Assembly (NCBI GenBank): GCA_023053545.1
Contig: JAKZAN010000004.1
Coordinates: forward strand, 9,052,001-9,116,000
Length of the DNA: 64,000 nt
From: Lepidurus packardi
Taxonomy: Eukaryota; Arthropoda; Branchiopoda; Notostraca; Triopsidae
Direction: 5' to 3'
In this document: piece after piece, positions 23,795-35,240 of the stretch
Numbering within the stretch: position 1 is the first letter of the stretch
Layout of the letters: each line of letters opens with the position of its first letter
Made by a program: the position numbers and the translations under genes
The notes under the pieces: generated by a model
Told to the model about the DNA's origin: nothing
Database searches by the model: none
Seen by the model: only the letters and a program-made list of their open reading frames with translations

Positions 23795-25115
23795 TCGACT
23801 GCTGATGAGAAATCTTTCGGAAGATCCTCATAAATAATACCTAAATGTCTTTCCAGTATTTTTCTCCTGTCCGGCTTTATGCGTTTGTTTTCTGGTTTAA
23901 TACACAGATGGCAGAAGCGCGTAATCTTTACAAGGAGCATCTAGACATCTAGAGGACGGTGTGCGTTCATAACAGCCGGGTCTCTTCTGTACCCTTCGAA
24001 AGCAAAACAGGGCAAAGGAGTGCGCTGTAGTGCCCTGATGTTACTCCAAGCGAGTTTAAACTACGTACGTGAACACTGCAGGAGACTACCACGTGGACAC
24101 AACTTTATTTGCTAAACTTGGTAAGTCGATTAGTTCACAGAATAAAAAAAGTAAATGAGGTACTGCTCACTATAACTTGTTCCCTATTGCTCCTTCACGC
24201 TTCGTGTTAGGCGCTCGACTGCGTGACTCTGAACTCCTTTTAAAAGGTCAGGGAAGTTCAACTAGGGAATGATAAAATGCTATTGAAGGGGTAACAGGTG
24301 TTACGACAAGGTGAAAGATTCAAACATTAAATTCCGGGAAAACTATAGAAAACGCGCACCATTCTACCCTTACGAGTCACATAACATTTCTCAACAATTT
24401 CATTAGTCGGGTAATGCGTAAAGGGCAATAGACTCCAACATAGTATATTGATATTTGGATGGATTCTTATTGTACACATTATTCTAAGAAAGGAAAATTG
24501 TTTCAAGTTTTTCTGACTAGCCGTTCCCGAGTTATTGACTTGCGAGATTTTTGCATTTTCCAGCCACGTTTGAATTGTAGACTATTTTCTTATTATCTAG
24601 GTTTTATTCTAGCGTATGATAAAAAGACAGAACTGGAAACTATATTTTCTACTCCTCTTTATAGGACAAAGTTTTTTTGGAGGCTATTGCCCTTTAAGGC
24701 TTTCAGAGAAATGGTCGATCAGGTTACGACAACTGGGTCGCCACTATTGTATTAGCTAGTAAGAGATCCATTAACAGCTATTAGTCGAAAATAAGGTTGC
24801 TTAAGGAAACCGACTTGAATGACTTGGTTGTGCAAAAGTAAAAAGTAATGGAACATAACGTTAGGAAATTCACTGTTGAAATTTGTAGTGTTACAAAAAA
24901 TAGGGTAAATTGTCATGTCAATTACAAATGTAAACACAAACCTATATTTATTGTAAATGGAATTTTTCTGCATTGTGCTTTTGCACCGTATGACCATTGT
25001 TAATACTTACCGCGTGGTTCCCACTTGGTGCAAATAAGCAAGTTATCATGAACGAGCAAAACGTGCATTAGGTTACGTTTAATCTTCCACGGTATACTAG
25101 TTAATTAATTACATA
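23795..25115. other. Intergenic region between TDRD3 and the PAN-like gene
   Basis: No gene recognised. The 98-codon frame at 24459-24755 (+) has no recognisable motif, splice support or family resemblance and is probably random. The TDRD3 promoter should lie just right of 23794. Confidence 0.5.
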
Positions 25116-26307
25116 TTATGATTTAAGAGCAATATATCCAGTGTAAATATAGTTGGTATTCGGAATGATAGGGCATCTAAAGCCTGAACTGACTAGTATC
25201 GTTTCAGATATGTTTACGATACGACCCCAAAATCGTATTCCTTCTCCGCCAGGACAAGTAAAGTTGCCTCCTGGTAGTAACCAAAATGGACCACATATAG
25301 GATTAATGGTGTCGTGGCTTAAAAATGGCGCGTTGACTAGGCTTCCGTTCAGACTAAGTAGATCGTATGGCGTTGACCCGTCGAATTTTACACTTAGCTT
25401 GCCGTCAGATTCAAATGCTTGGATATCGTATGTAGCGGATGCAGATATTGCATAGGGTATTTGGGCAAAGAAAAAGAAGCTTAACTTGGAATAACCGCCT
25501 GTTTTCACAATCTGACTAATAGCCTCGAGAGACGTATTCAAATTGTAAGATGGGCGAAGTTGTCCCGTAGAAAAGATAACTTCACGCTTGAATAGATACA
25601 TTGTACCATCCAAATCACACTCGGCCTGAATTGCTGGTGCGGAAATCCCTCCTGGCCAAAGCTTAGGGTAGAAGGTTGATGGAAGGGCAGATGGCTTGTT
25701 ATTGTACCGCAAGAAATAATCTCTGCATGTTTTCGTGCAAGTATCGCAAAGAGCTTGGGGTTGGCAAGTGGCTAGTACCGTGGCACAGTTTTGAGTCGTG
25801 GTTAAAACGCAAGCAAAAACGTCGTTAGTTAGGTCCCAAACCGTACATCCCAGCACGGACTGAAGACTCCATGTACCGTTCATACTAGTACATATATTTG
25901 TCTCTAGTAATTCGCAAAAGGAGGTCCCGTTTGTTGCAACGCAATAGTTGACGGCAGCACATTTGGAATGCTGAACGCATTTCCTTCTACACGTCAAAGA
26001 AATATCCAATCCTGCTGTATATTTGGATAAGAAACATGCATTTAATTTTTCTGAATTTAAGTACTAATCTATTTTGAACGAGAGTTTAATTTAATGGAAA
26101 TAGTATAGAACCGTTGTATTGTAAAAGAAGATCAAAGTTTTAGAAGGAAATTATGGAATTACCAGTAACATAGTTGTTTGTAGACGTTATAGGGCCACCG
26201 GTCAATTTGTGGTTGAGGTATTGTGGTGCTGATAAGATGAAAGTGTTGAATTGTGTGGATTTACTTACTCGTGTTAGTAACAGGAAGAAGGCGACCCATA
26301 GCACCAT
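25116..26307 (-). CDS. Secreted cysteine-rich PAN/apple-like protein
   Basis: Function unknown; PAN/apple-type modules bind proteins or carbohydrates outside the cell. Two exons: 26307-26163 and 26014-25116, phase-1 intron (donor gtaatt, acceptor tatacag), 347 residues. The start MVLWVAFFLLLTRVS gives a convincing signal peptide in the same frame as the rest; longer upstream starts lack one. Residues about 27-80 carry the PAN-like block (APQYLNHKLTG, then CRRKCVQHSKCAAVNYC, then CELLETNIC). A second cysteine cluster (about 105-145, CQPQALCDTCTKTCRDYF) and a jelly-roll-like C-terminal half ending in CGPFWLLPGGNFTCPGGEGI follow. Several N-x-S/T sites fit secretion. A broken relative lies at 27256-27763. 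The assignment to PAN is from cysteine pattern only. Confidence 0.8.
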
Positions 26308-27255
26308 GATGGGAACGTTGCAAAGGTCTGTTCTCTGGATCCAGCACTTCTCGTGTGATAGCCCCCGTGGTTTGGGTACAGGTATTAGTACGTTGACTAT
26401 GTAGGCCAGATTTGTGGTTGTCAACAAACATAGGATGACAACATATGGTCGCCGTGGTACTATAGGCTAGTAGAAATCTCAAAACTCTAAAGGGAAGTGT
26501 CAGCAATACTCTCCCAAGTCGATTCATGGTTGCTGTTAACCGATATGTTCTTAAAAGTGCACTTAGCAAGTGCCTCAGGTAAAAAGAACTTAACCTAATT
26601 TGGATTTATGATAAGAGGCACTGTTAAACGTCGCAGAAGTTCCTAAGCACCCGTTGTCGGCACTTCATAAACATAATGTGCGAGGTATAGCTGTAAACTG
26701 AGCAAAAGAATAAGCGTCTGTCATTCGACATACGCTGGCGCAAGTATTGATAGCTACGCTTCGTATTGTAGTTAGGAAGCTATTTTTCATGTAAAATTCC
26801 TATAATTTATGAAAATTCACATAAATTCTAAAGAAAATACTAAAATTAAGCTAATTGCTTGGAGCCCCTGCTAAAACGAATCGATATCCTTTTTAGGTAA
26901 ACATGGTTATAACCATTCAACGTGTAAGGGACAGGGCAATACTGCTCTTTACAGATAGAAATCGTCTGCACTTGAACTAAACTAAAAGTATTCCCTCACT
27001 AAAACTTAGTTTTTATGCAAAATAAACAGAAAGTCGTTTGTCAAAGAGCTTATTCTGTAGGGTTCGTATTTGTCACTTATTCTCCTTATTGTATTGCTGT
27101 CATGCAAAACTGTATTGCTGAGGGATTAACGAAAAGCAAGCAATTCAGAACATGTAATTCCATTTTCTAGGTGAGCTCAATCGTATAACTGTGTATAAAG
27201 TCAGTACATCATCAGTTTAAGTGTGTACTTTCTGTTTGAGCTAGGGTTTTTGTTG
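26308..27255. other. Intergenic region between PAN-like gene and its broken relative
   Basis: The frame at 26261-26569 (-) is a shadow of the gene's 5' end. Otherwise AT-rich, with no coding signal seen. Confidence 0.5.
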
Positions 27256-27280
27256 CTAGGCTATATAGTGGAATACTATG
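27186..27280. repeat. Copy 1 of a duplicated about 90-bp segment
   Basis: Shares tataaagtcagtac, atcagtt, tctgtttgagc and tatatagtgga in the same order with 29950-30030. It overlaps the 3' end of the broken PAN-like copy, so the second segment probably marks the 3' end of another lost copy. Confidence 0.65.
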
Positions 27281-27763
27281 GTGAGTAGTAAGATGCAGTC
27301 TGTAATTGAAACTACGCTATTTGTTTTAGCGCTGCGAAAGCGCGTATCCCAATATCCGTTGTACTTGACAGGACCCCAAAAACGCAATCGCTCACCTCCT
27401 GAACATGATAAGTTTCCCTCCGGAAGCAACCAAAAAGGACCACATTCAGGATTCACATTTGTGTCGTTTAGAAATGGTTCGTTAACTAATGGGTTTCCAT
27501 TTAAAACAAGGACATCGTAGTTATAGAGACCAGAGAGAAACGTTACACTCAAAGTGCCATTTTTTGGAAAGCCTGCACAGAATAGAAAGAAGATGCAATA
27601 ATAATGCCGTTTCCCTTGAAGTATATATGAAGCATGGAGTAGATACGTCTTTCTATCGTATAGCTAATCGCCTCGAGTGAGGAATTAAAGTTCCATGATG
27701 CACATTTTCCTGTGGCTGTGCCCGTGTCTCGTTTAAAAAGATACATGCACAGCACCACAGTAG
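27256..27763 (-). pseudogene. Truncated, frameshifted relative of the PAN-like secreted gene
   Basis: Reading on the minus strand, 27763-27560 encodes a match to the second half of the gene at 25116-26307 (MYLFKRDTGT and SSLEAIS, compare MYLFKREVIF and TSLEAIS) and stops at a TGA after SVQAF. The alignment resumes one base out of frame (PKNGTLSVTF, NPECGPFWLLPEGNLSCSGG) and runs to the stop at 27256. One missing T in the CTTTCC run explains the break. The N-terminal, cysteine-rich half is absent: homology ends at a 36-bp palindrome. The C-terminus (about 20 hydrophobic residues, LLLTIVFHYIA) resembles a GPI-anchor signal that the intact gene lacks. Alternatives: an assembly error, or a gene with unseen introns. 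Confidence 0.65.
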
Positions 27764-27799
27764 AAAGGTGTAAACCTTTATATAAAGGTTTACACCTTT
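27764..27799. repeat. Perfect 36-bp palindrome (hairpin)
   Basis: The 18 bases starting aaaggtgtaaac are followed directly by their exact reverse complement, with no loop; imperfect pairing (CACAGTA outside left, TACTGTG outside right) extends the arms by about 7 bp. It marks exactly where homology of the broken PAN-like copy stops. Confidence 0.95.
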
Positions 27800-27988
27800 A
27801 TACTGTGCACAGCACGGCAAAGGTTAAACAGTGTTGGCTGGTTGACATAAAAGGGTGCTGAGTAAAGAAAGCGGAAGAAATATTTACGTTAGCAAGTATT
27901 TTAGAATTGTAAATGTAAGTTCTGTAATTAATAATATCATAAATTCCATAATTTTTCACTAGTTGAGTTTGTCATTGCCACAATGGGT

Positions 27989-29531
27989 TCAGCTGCCGTA
28001 GTCCCTTGCGTACTGCACGACGATCAAGTAGTACGTGACAATGGTACCCAGGACCTGTAAACGCCAAACCCAAGATTTAAACCAATTTTTTTTTAAAATC
28101 TAAAGGTAAAAAAAAAACTGTTTACTTACATTAGGAATAATCTTTCTGCTTATTTTGAATAAGCCAAAGGCGCTGATTTCGACACTCATGGCTCTTATAT
28201 AGCTACTGAAAAAGTAGAGGTTCATATCCAAGGAGTTGGGTTCGTCATTGTTGCCTTCATTGCAAAATGGGTTTCCCAGGACTACTTCCTTACACTCATT
28301 CGCCTGTATAAGTAAAGACCAAATGAAGTATTATAAAAGATATATATATAAATCGCGTACGGCTGAGGGGAGTAAATCTGCCGTCCATATTACAAACAGA
28401 AGCTCAGCTGTGTGCCGAAGTAGCATCATCGTTACATTAGCGAAGACCACTTTTCCGCCAGGATCTCCGGAAACAACAGCTCGAGCACACTTAGAAACGA
28501 CGAACAAGTTATCCATGATACTCAAGAAGTGACACATAACATAGAGTAATAAGGCCATGCCAATGTACGCATTCACGGCACTGACAGCCTTTTCGAGCAT
28601 GACGGCAGTGGCTTGGAGATTCCTAAGTCGAGTTCGAAGAGTCGAACCCCGCTTTCGATCCATGTCGCCCACAATTTCAACATGGTTTAGACCCAAAACA
28701 TCGGGGTGCAAATCGTGACGCATTTTTTTGGCGAGGTCCAGGTAATAGCTGGACAATGTGGTGCAAAACATGAAAAGTTGGATCGGCACAGACCATAACG
28801 ATATGTAGTAAAACCACTCCCAAGTGCCATACATGATGATCCCAATCCCAGGATTCCCTGTACCCAACGTATAGATGGCGGTCCTGATGGCTTTGGATTC
28901 CTCATAGGTAAAGTAGACTTTTAAGGTGTTCGGTATAATCTACATCGCATATTCAAAAGATTTAAGCATTTATAATCATTATTTACCGAATATTTATATA
29001 TTTTATAATTAATTACCGTAATGTATCCTAATAATTCATTTAAATGATTTTTACCGTTAGGAACTCCAGAAAAAGGACTAGAATCGACACATACCACAGC
29101 TTGGAGCGTCTCAAGGTCGATTCCAATGATCCTTGGATCCCGATGAGAGTATTAAGAGCCATTTCAAGTGCAGATATGCTTGCAAGCGTAATTCGCGGTA
29201 TAATAATGGTTGAGCAAAAAATACTCCCTGAAAATAATGCGTAGATTAGAAGGTCATCTTTCTCTAGGGTTTTTTGCCGCATGTAGTCGATGGTCAAGAC
29301 GATTTGCAAAACAAGGGTTACAAGCCAAAGAACGGAAGTTATGTGATATCTGGCGAAACTGATGCGAAGCAATCCAGAACTCGTTGAAGTTATGACAATG
29401 GGTAAAATTCCCATCCATCTCAGAAAGGAGGCGATTTTCAAAATGGCTTGCACGGAATAAGGATAGCTCGCTTTAGAAGCGAATCCCAAGGCTTGCACTT
29501 TGGTCTTTCTTTCCGTGTTTGAAAACACCAT
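27989..29531 (-). CDS. Gustatory receptor (GR family, 7TM chemoreceptor)
   Basis: Ligand-gated chemoreceptor of the arthropod gustatory receptor family, sensory neuron membrane. Four exons: 29531-29055, 28939-28361, 28303-28130, 28054-27989, all phase 0, 431 residues, a standard GR length. About seven hydrophobic segments are visible (for example ILKIASFLRWMGILPIVIT, VLWLVTLVLQIVLTI, WFYYISLWSVPIQLFMF, ALLLYVMCHFLSIMDNLF, VTMMLLRHTAELLFVIW). The last short exon encodes TYYLIVVQY at 417-425, the family's C-terminal TYhhhhhQF signature with Tyr for the last Phe. The run of phase-0 introns near the 3' end is also typical of GR genes. No frameshift or internal stop. The ligand cannot be predicted. 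It sits between secreted Cys-rich genes and two ionotropic receptors. Confidence 0.92.
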
Positions 29532-29949
29532 CCTTTTGGGTCGACTTATGCTTAGAAACTAGGGAATTGTCATCCAGGAATGGCCCCAAGTCTTCTCTCA
29601 TTGACGCAGAAACATGCGCTGCTTCTATATTGATAACTTAGTTGCAAAGTGTTACATTATTGCTGAACCTAATAAGCATAAGCAGCAGACACCCCTCCAG
29701 AAAAAGGCACTCAAATTTGAAACGTAAACAAGTAGGCGTTAGTTGAACTTCCATGCTACCCTTTTCCGTCTTCTGCAAATTTAAAGAAGTAGGGAAAAGA
29801 AGTTTGTAATTTGCATGCCATTTGCGATGCAACTGTCACAAATGGATGACAATGTCGATTATGTTGTTGCAGCGTTGCGGGCTTAACAAAAACAAGCATT
29901 ACATAAAAAGAAGCATTACATTTTCCAGATAAACTCAAGTGACATTAAG

Positions 29950-30030
29950 TTATAAAGTTAAGATTATAAAGTCAGTACGCAATCAGTTCAAGCGAGTGTT
30001 TTCTGTTTGAGCAGTTAAATCTGGTATATA
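29950..30030. repeat. Copy 2 of a duplicated about 90-bp segment
   Basis: Second copy of the segment at 27186-27280; no PAN-like coding sequence remains beside it. Confidence 0.65.
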
Positions 30031-31600
30031 GTGGAAAGTATTCGGGCGAAATGTTAACTTTTACAACTTTTATCCCTTTCTCCCTAAACTCCAGATGTAC
30101 GGAGCTCGAAAAAGGTGTAACTAACATGCAACTGAAAACTGAGTCCTACGGTTGACACGTCGTAACAAAAGGACATGACAAAAGGGGTACCTTTTGCATG
30201 GGCCTCCGTAGGACGATTTATGACTGACAAAAAAGAAACTTAGCACATGTTCTTAGACGTTTGAAATCTCTCAAGTAAAGCAAAGCAAAACTCCAAGTTC
30301 AGCGATTCCTCTCAGTAGTTCATAAGGTTAATCTAGGGAACTAGGGTTTAAATCTGGTCCTACAACATGGCGTTTAATAAGATACGGTTTGCAATTCAGG
30401 AAACTCATAGTTCAAGGCACAGTATAAAGGTTTTCACAGTATGGTAACTGGGAGTACCTTTCAATGTAAAGGGATTAAGACGACTTTCTCCGTCTCAAGA
30501 TATACTTTTACCGCTTTAGTTATGGATCTTACTTCGTTTATGTGCTGAAATTTCTATGGAAAAAAGGAAACTTTAAGACTGCTTTTAGACTTTCTTTTTA
30601 GTAATTGAATTCATATTGAATACTCAAATTGTAATGGGAGTAGCCTATGTAGACAAAACGCTGACAAAAAATAACGGTAGTCTTAGACTAGAGTGCAGAG
30701 AGATTAAACGTTCACTTTGAAGGAGTTTTTTCTTGTTGAGAAGTTAAAGCTCTGGGGGATCACCGCCCCCTTGTTAGTATTGTTAGTACCCCGACTCCTT
30801 TACTGGAATTAGTTTAGTATGAGGTTTCTTTTACGCAGTTAGATCCTTATCCAATAAGTTTCCCTCTTATTCTGTATTTCGTCAAGTTCCATTACAATAT
30901 TGTTTCATATTTCAATACACTCTAGAGAACTAATACACACTAAATAACATTGATAAATGTTCTTTAACAACCTGTAGGCTATACTTGTATTAACTGTACT
31001 TGGAAAGGCATTAGAAGAATATCTCCGGGGCGAGTGGAAGTGTTAACTGGAGTTTAATATTGTTAGGAGTGTCATATCCTGAACCATTCTGGGTAGCTTA
31101 TGCGAAAGACAGGTTCGAGGTCAGCCCAACGTTGGTTCAGCATTACCACCCACGGTACAAAGGTACGCAGAAGCGAAAAGAGGAGGCAGTAATAGGCAGT
31201 ATAAGCAGTTAGCAGTAATAGAAACCTGAGAAGACGACAAAACAAGATTTAACTAGAGCGATCCGCGACAATATGCAGATGCTTTTCTACTTTCAAAAAT
31301 ATGTTGTTTTATATATGATCTGTCATGTGTTCTCTTAATTAAGAGCACGTTTCGCGTGCGTAAAACATATCATGCAAAAAAAACATATCACGCAATACCA
31401 TATTGCCATAGGAATAAACCAAAAGCTCCACCCTGGGGGTTACTGCCGCAAATGGTTATGTCGTTCTTCCGTATGAATTGAATTGAATTATACGGTACGA
31501 TTTCGAAGGGTTGACCACAACAGTCACGTAAGTCCTTATTTTTACAAAAGAGCACTAGAAATTCATTAAAAGGGTTTTCCATTATGGGAAAACACACGAG
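30031..31600. other. Non-coding region upstream of the first ionotropic receptor
   Basis: No gene. It contains the leftmost copy of the receptor flanking repeat (30510-30910) and the duplicated 5' flank (about 30915-31600) that recurs before the second receptor. Confidence 0.6.
30510..30910 (+). repeat. Receptor-flank repeat, copy 0
   Basis: Shares ttatggatcttacttcg, taatgggagta, cgttcactttgaag, accgccccc and ccctcttattctgtatttcgt in order with the sequences after both ionotropic receptors (34308-34490, 38290-38700). Here no receptor precedes it, suggesting a deleted array member or an older duplication of the flank. Confidence 0.8.
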
Positions 31601-31608
31601 AAGTTTGC

Positions 31609-31645
31609 TATAAAAACTAGGGCTACTCGGCGAGTGTAGTTCAGT
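31609..31645 (+). promoter_or_regulatory. Core promoter of ionotropic receptor A
   Basis: TATAAAA at 31609-31615 and an arthropod initiator TCAGTT at 31641-31646 (A at 31643, 34 nt from the first T of TATA). This predicts a 5' UTR of only about 13 nt before the ATG at 31656. The arrangement is repeated before receptor B. Confidence 0.75.
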
Positions 31646-31655
31646 TCGCAAAGAA

Positions 31656-33973
31656 ATGAGGACAATAGTTTTATTACATGTGTTGGTTGCTTTCGGAAAG
31701 GCAGCAAATCCAGGTAAGTTAAGTGAGAAGAACCATTTCTTCTCAAGAATATAAGATTCATAATGTACCTAAGTAGTTGCCGTTCTTTACGATGCTGGCT
31801 GCAATAAGTGGCCTCTCAATCAGCGGATCCTGGCAGAAATACTTATTCGAGAATTAAGTTTGGAATACCGGATAGAGTCTTTAATTGCGAATGTCATTCA
31901 ACCTCGTCAAAGTGAATAATTTTAGGGATATGCTCGATCTAATTTAAGTTTAATTCAGGGGCAAATATGAATGCTGTTCAAAATGTTATTCTGTTAACAA
32001 ACAGGCGAAGTTCAAGAGATAAGTCGAACGGTTTGCCGATAAAAATGGAGACGGATTCACTAATTTGGTGGTTCAATATTGAACCGCCTTGTTCTAATAG
32101 CTTTAGACTCCTAAAACCCCGTCGCTCCATTGTAGAAGATTTATGGAATCTGATTGACGATTCGCGTAGTGTCAAGAGAAGTATGTTACAAGCAAGCTAT
32201 GGAACCTGTAGTCGAAGTCAATGGGAAAAGCAAATTGTAATAGCCGGAACAACTGACGTAAGCACTAGGTTTATTTAAACCAAAAGCGTTTATTTGGCTT
32301 TTTTTTTTTATAGATAAGCCCGTGTGTAATACGATCGGAACTAGACGGAATTGTGAAATGGAGTGGCAGCAGTATCGAGCTTTTTGAAATGATAGCTAAG
32401 AGCATTGGTTTCAAGTAAATTCTGTAATGTAGTATATATACATGTACACTAACGGTGTTGTCGTGTAGGTACGTTTTTATCGAACCTGAAGATCGTTTTG
32501 TTGGCCTACCGGGCAATGATACAATCGGATTAGTTGGAATGGCATTAAGAGATGTAAGGTTAAAAATGATCTGTAGCGATTGATTTATCATAGGAAGTCC
32601 GTCATTGGAAGCAAAATGACCGGCCTATTTTTAATTGGTTAGGAAATCGATATTGCCGTATATGCCAACGTTTTTAGTTCTCAAATCTTTTTCGACGTCG
32701 TCTGGCCAACAATTTATGGTCATTGGGTTGTCTGGATCCCAGCACCTATGGTTGTATATGATTTACTCTCAAATGCAAAACCGTTTGGTTTTGATGTAAG
32801 ATTTTTTTTTATTTAGTAAAGTATTTAGCTTCTTCTTAAGTTTTTGGTATTTGTATAATAGCTTTACGAAAACAATTAGGTATGGATGTGCATAATTGCA
32901 AGCATTTTATCGGTTTCACTGTCCATGTGGGTTGTCTCGAAAATGTCCGGCAAACAACCTGATTTAGGGTTGGATGTGCTTTATAATTTATCCCTAGTTA
33001 CAGGACAAGGTATTGGAAAGGGGTGATCTAAACAACCTCGTTAATGTCAATTACAAATTACAGGGGGATTTAATCCTAAATACCTACCAGGTCGCTTTCT
33101 AGCTACAGCCTGGAACCTTGGAGCGTTTATTATAGTATTTTCATACACCTCAATTCTAATTTCGTTTGTTACCGCACGCCAGCCCCAGCCACTTATTAAG
33201 AGCTTGGAAGATTTTGTAACCAAAGGTACGCTGAAACCTGTGGCAGTTGAAGGCTACATATTTTCTACCGTCTTTCTTGTAATTTTTATCCATAATTTTG
33301 TACGATAGTAGAATATTAAACGGTTGTTATCATCCTAGGTAGCAACGTCAGGTTTCCAGAAAGAAATTGGAAACCTGTTTCGCAAAAATCACGAATCTCT
33401 CGTGAAAACTAACGAGGAAGCGATGCAAATGGTTATTGGAGGACGATATGGTTACATAACTGTATGTTTTACAATATCAGCTTTCGCATTTTCATCTCAG
33501 AAAACAATAGGGTGAACAATTGGGCGAGTCCGTGCTATATTCAGATTTCCTGTCAACTAAAAAATGCAGGATTACTATTATGGGATTACAAGGAATGGGT
33601 TTTATCTTGGGTGGGTGGAACGCATCAAAAGCTGTTCCAGCACTTACACAGATCTTGAATAAAGCGTAAGTATTGAAACTGAAGATAGGTTTCAGTATTC
33701 GTTCTAAACTTTTCATTTAGCGTAATGTCAGCTACAGAAGGTGGTTTAGTCAACTACTTAGACAGAAAATACAATCCCAGAATTAGTTGTTTTTCCATGA
33801 GCAATTTGGGGGAAGTACCAAAAGAGAGTCCTCTCGTTCTTATTCAGCTGCAAACGGCTTTTTTGATCTTGGGACTCGGTATTGCGATCTCAGTATTGAG
33901 TTTCATAAGGGAGATAGCTTGGCCATTAATTCTAGCAAAATATAAAATTAAATTTACCGAAAAATTTGTATAG
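31656..33973 (+). CDS. Ionotropic receptor A (divergent iGluR-like chemoreceptor)
   Basis: Member of the arthropod ionotropic receptor (IR) family, cation channels of chemosensory neurons. Eleven exons: 31656-31713, 31777-31911, 31959-32257, 32314-32414, 32469-32553, 32643-32795, 32880-33009, 33064-33215, 33339-33461, 33511-33665, 33721-33973; 547 residues in frame. Signal peptide MRTIVLLHVLVAFGKA; short N-terminal domain; S1 lobe about 165-277 (VIRSELDGIVKWSG, FEMIAKSIGFKY); M1 about 278-299; pore/M2 about 318-360 with SYTSILISFVTA, the variant of the iGluR SYTANLAAF motif; S2 lobe (IMGLQGMGFILGGW); M3 about 502-525. The ligand-binding Arg of true glutamate receptors is not evident in S1, where the segment reads EIDIAVYANVFSSQ, so it is a divergent IR. 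AATAAA at 34096. Exon 9 start was chosen by comparison with receptor B. Confidence 0.92.
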
Positions 33974-34307
33974 ATAAAAATATGGTTTAGTATTGGTATG
34001 TAATATTCGTACTGTAAGTAACTAACTTATTTGATCGATACGCGGAAGTTGCAAATTGACCAATCACATTGCTTTGGGAAAATTCTAAACTCCCCAATAA
34101 ATTGAATGAGCAGGTTATTTAATTGAATCACCTCCTCCTTTAATTGACTGAGGAATTTAAAAGGGATATCATGTTGAGAACCCTACCTAAGCGTAGATGT
34201 AGGCTTCAAATGACTGGATTGGTCTAAACAGCGGAAAAGTAATGTGATTGGTGAATTTGCAAAGTCCGTGTCACGATCAATAACTTCGTTACCGTACTTG
34301 CTATAGA

Positions 34308-34490
34308 TTTTAAGTTTACTGCTTTAGTAATGGATCTTTACTTCGTTTATGTGTTGACATTTATGTTGCAAAGAGGACATTTTAAGACTGGAATTTGTTT
34401 GGTGTGAGGTATGTTTTCGCCATACAGATCCCTTTCTAATACATTTCCCTCTTATTCTGTATTTCGTTAAGTTTCATGACAATATTGTTC
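34308..34490 (+). repeat. Receptor-flank repeat, copy 1 (shortened)
   Basis: Matches the start and end of the 30510-30910 and 38290-38700 copies but lacks about 200 bp of the middle (no accgcccc block). Confidence 0.8.
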
Positions 34491-34580
34491 ATGGCTCAAT
34501 ACATTCGCATTAAGTAAGGTGCTGGTATAACAAGTACTGTAAGGTAAGATAAAGGTAACGCAGGAATCCAACTCGGGACA

Positions 34581-34617
34581 GGCCGGACTTGTAGCGTTAC
34601 TCCGGCATTTTGTCACC
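34581..34617. repeat. Dispersed GC-rich repeat, copy a
   Basis: Shares gtagcgttactccggc and a following GTCACC with 45690-45732; GC-rich in an AT-rich setting. Confidence 0.6.
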
Positions 34618-34999
34618 AAGATTATTTGTACATCCCTCCAGTAAAGAAACACGCATTTCTAGGGTTTCGGTATCTTAGGAGGGCAATTCAGCGTTCCATC
34701 CTGTTATAACAAAGCCCCGGGCTCGCTGTCAGTTGGAGATGGAACTTGTTTATATTATTTCAGATTGTAAACAAAATGAATGCACATCAGAGTGCGATTT
34801 ACTAACGTACTAAGTGTAGTTTAGGTATATTTAGGATACTTACAAATTTTGTTATTGATAATCTGACTCCTGACTTGAATGAAATTAGGACGATATTTTG
34901 CCCTTTGGAAATGAAGGAATTGAATACGACTTTTGGTACTAGTAGAATCAGTTCAATCGGGATATTTTGGTGCTAGCAAATCACATTAACACAGGGCCA

Positions 35000-35240
35000 A
35001 GTTAGCCTGACGCCCCCTTTTTCCGGGATATAGACACAAGGGCGACTAGACAAAAGTACTCCGTGTACCTGGAGCAAAAGGACGCCGGGACCCGACAGAA
35101 GGACACTTCAAGCCATATTGTAAAAAAATACGTCACAAAGGCTCCGGACCCCGACAGAAGGACGGCAACTAAACCAAACGTAACCAAACCTTACCTAAAT
35201 TAACCTAAACCTAACCTTGCGACGTATTTTTTATGACGTA
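35000..35240. repeat. Repeat block with internal duplication, inverted motif and telomere-like bases
   Basis: Two direct copies of a segment containing ccgacagaaggac (about 35094 and 35152). An inverted pair aaatacgtca (about 35126) / gacgtatttttt (about 35220) encloses a short run of CCTAA-like units (cctaaattaacctaaacctaacc), the complement of the arthropod telomeric TTAGG. It looks like a remnant of a small transposable element. The frame across it (35002-35187) is not a gene. Confidence 0.55.

Noticed and set aside
24459-24755. 98-codon plus ORF between TDRD3 and the PAN-like gene
   Set aside because: No domain, signal peptide or exon partners.
27186-27240. Orphan plus-strand core promoter (TATAAAG with TCAGTT)
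   Set aside because: The spacing is only about 20 nt, too short for TATA-initiator, and no plus-strand gene follows.
33464-33658. 64-codon plus ORF within receptor A
   Set aside because: It is an out-of-frame shadow; the real exon 10 starts after acaatag at 33511 in another frame, as supported by receptor B.
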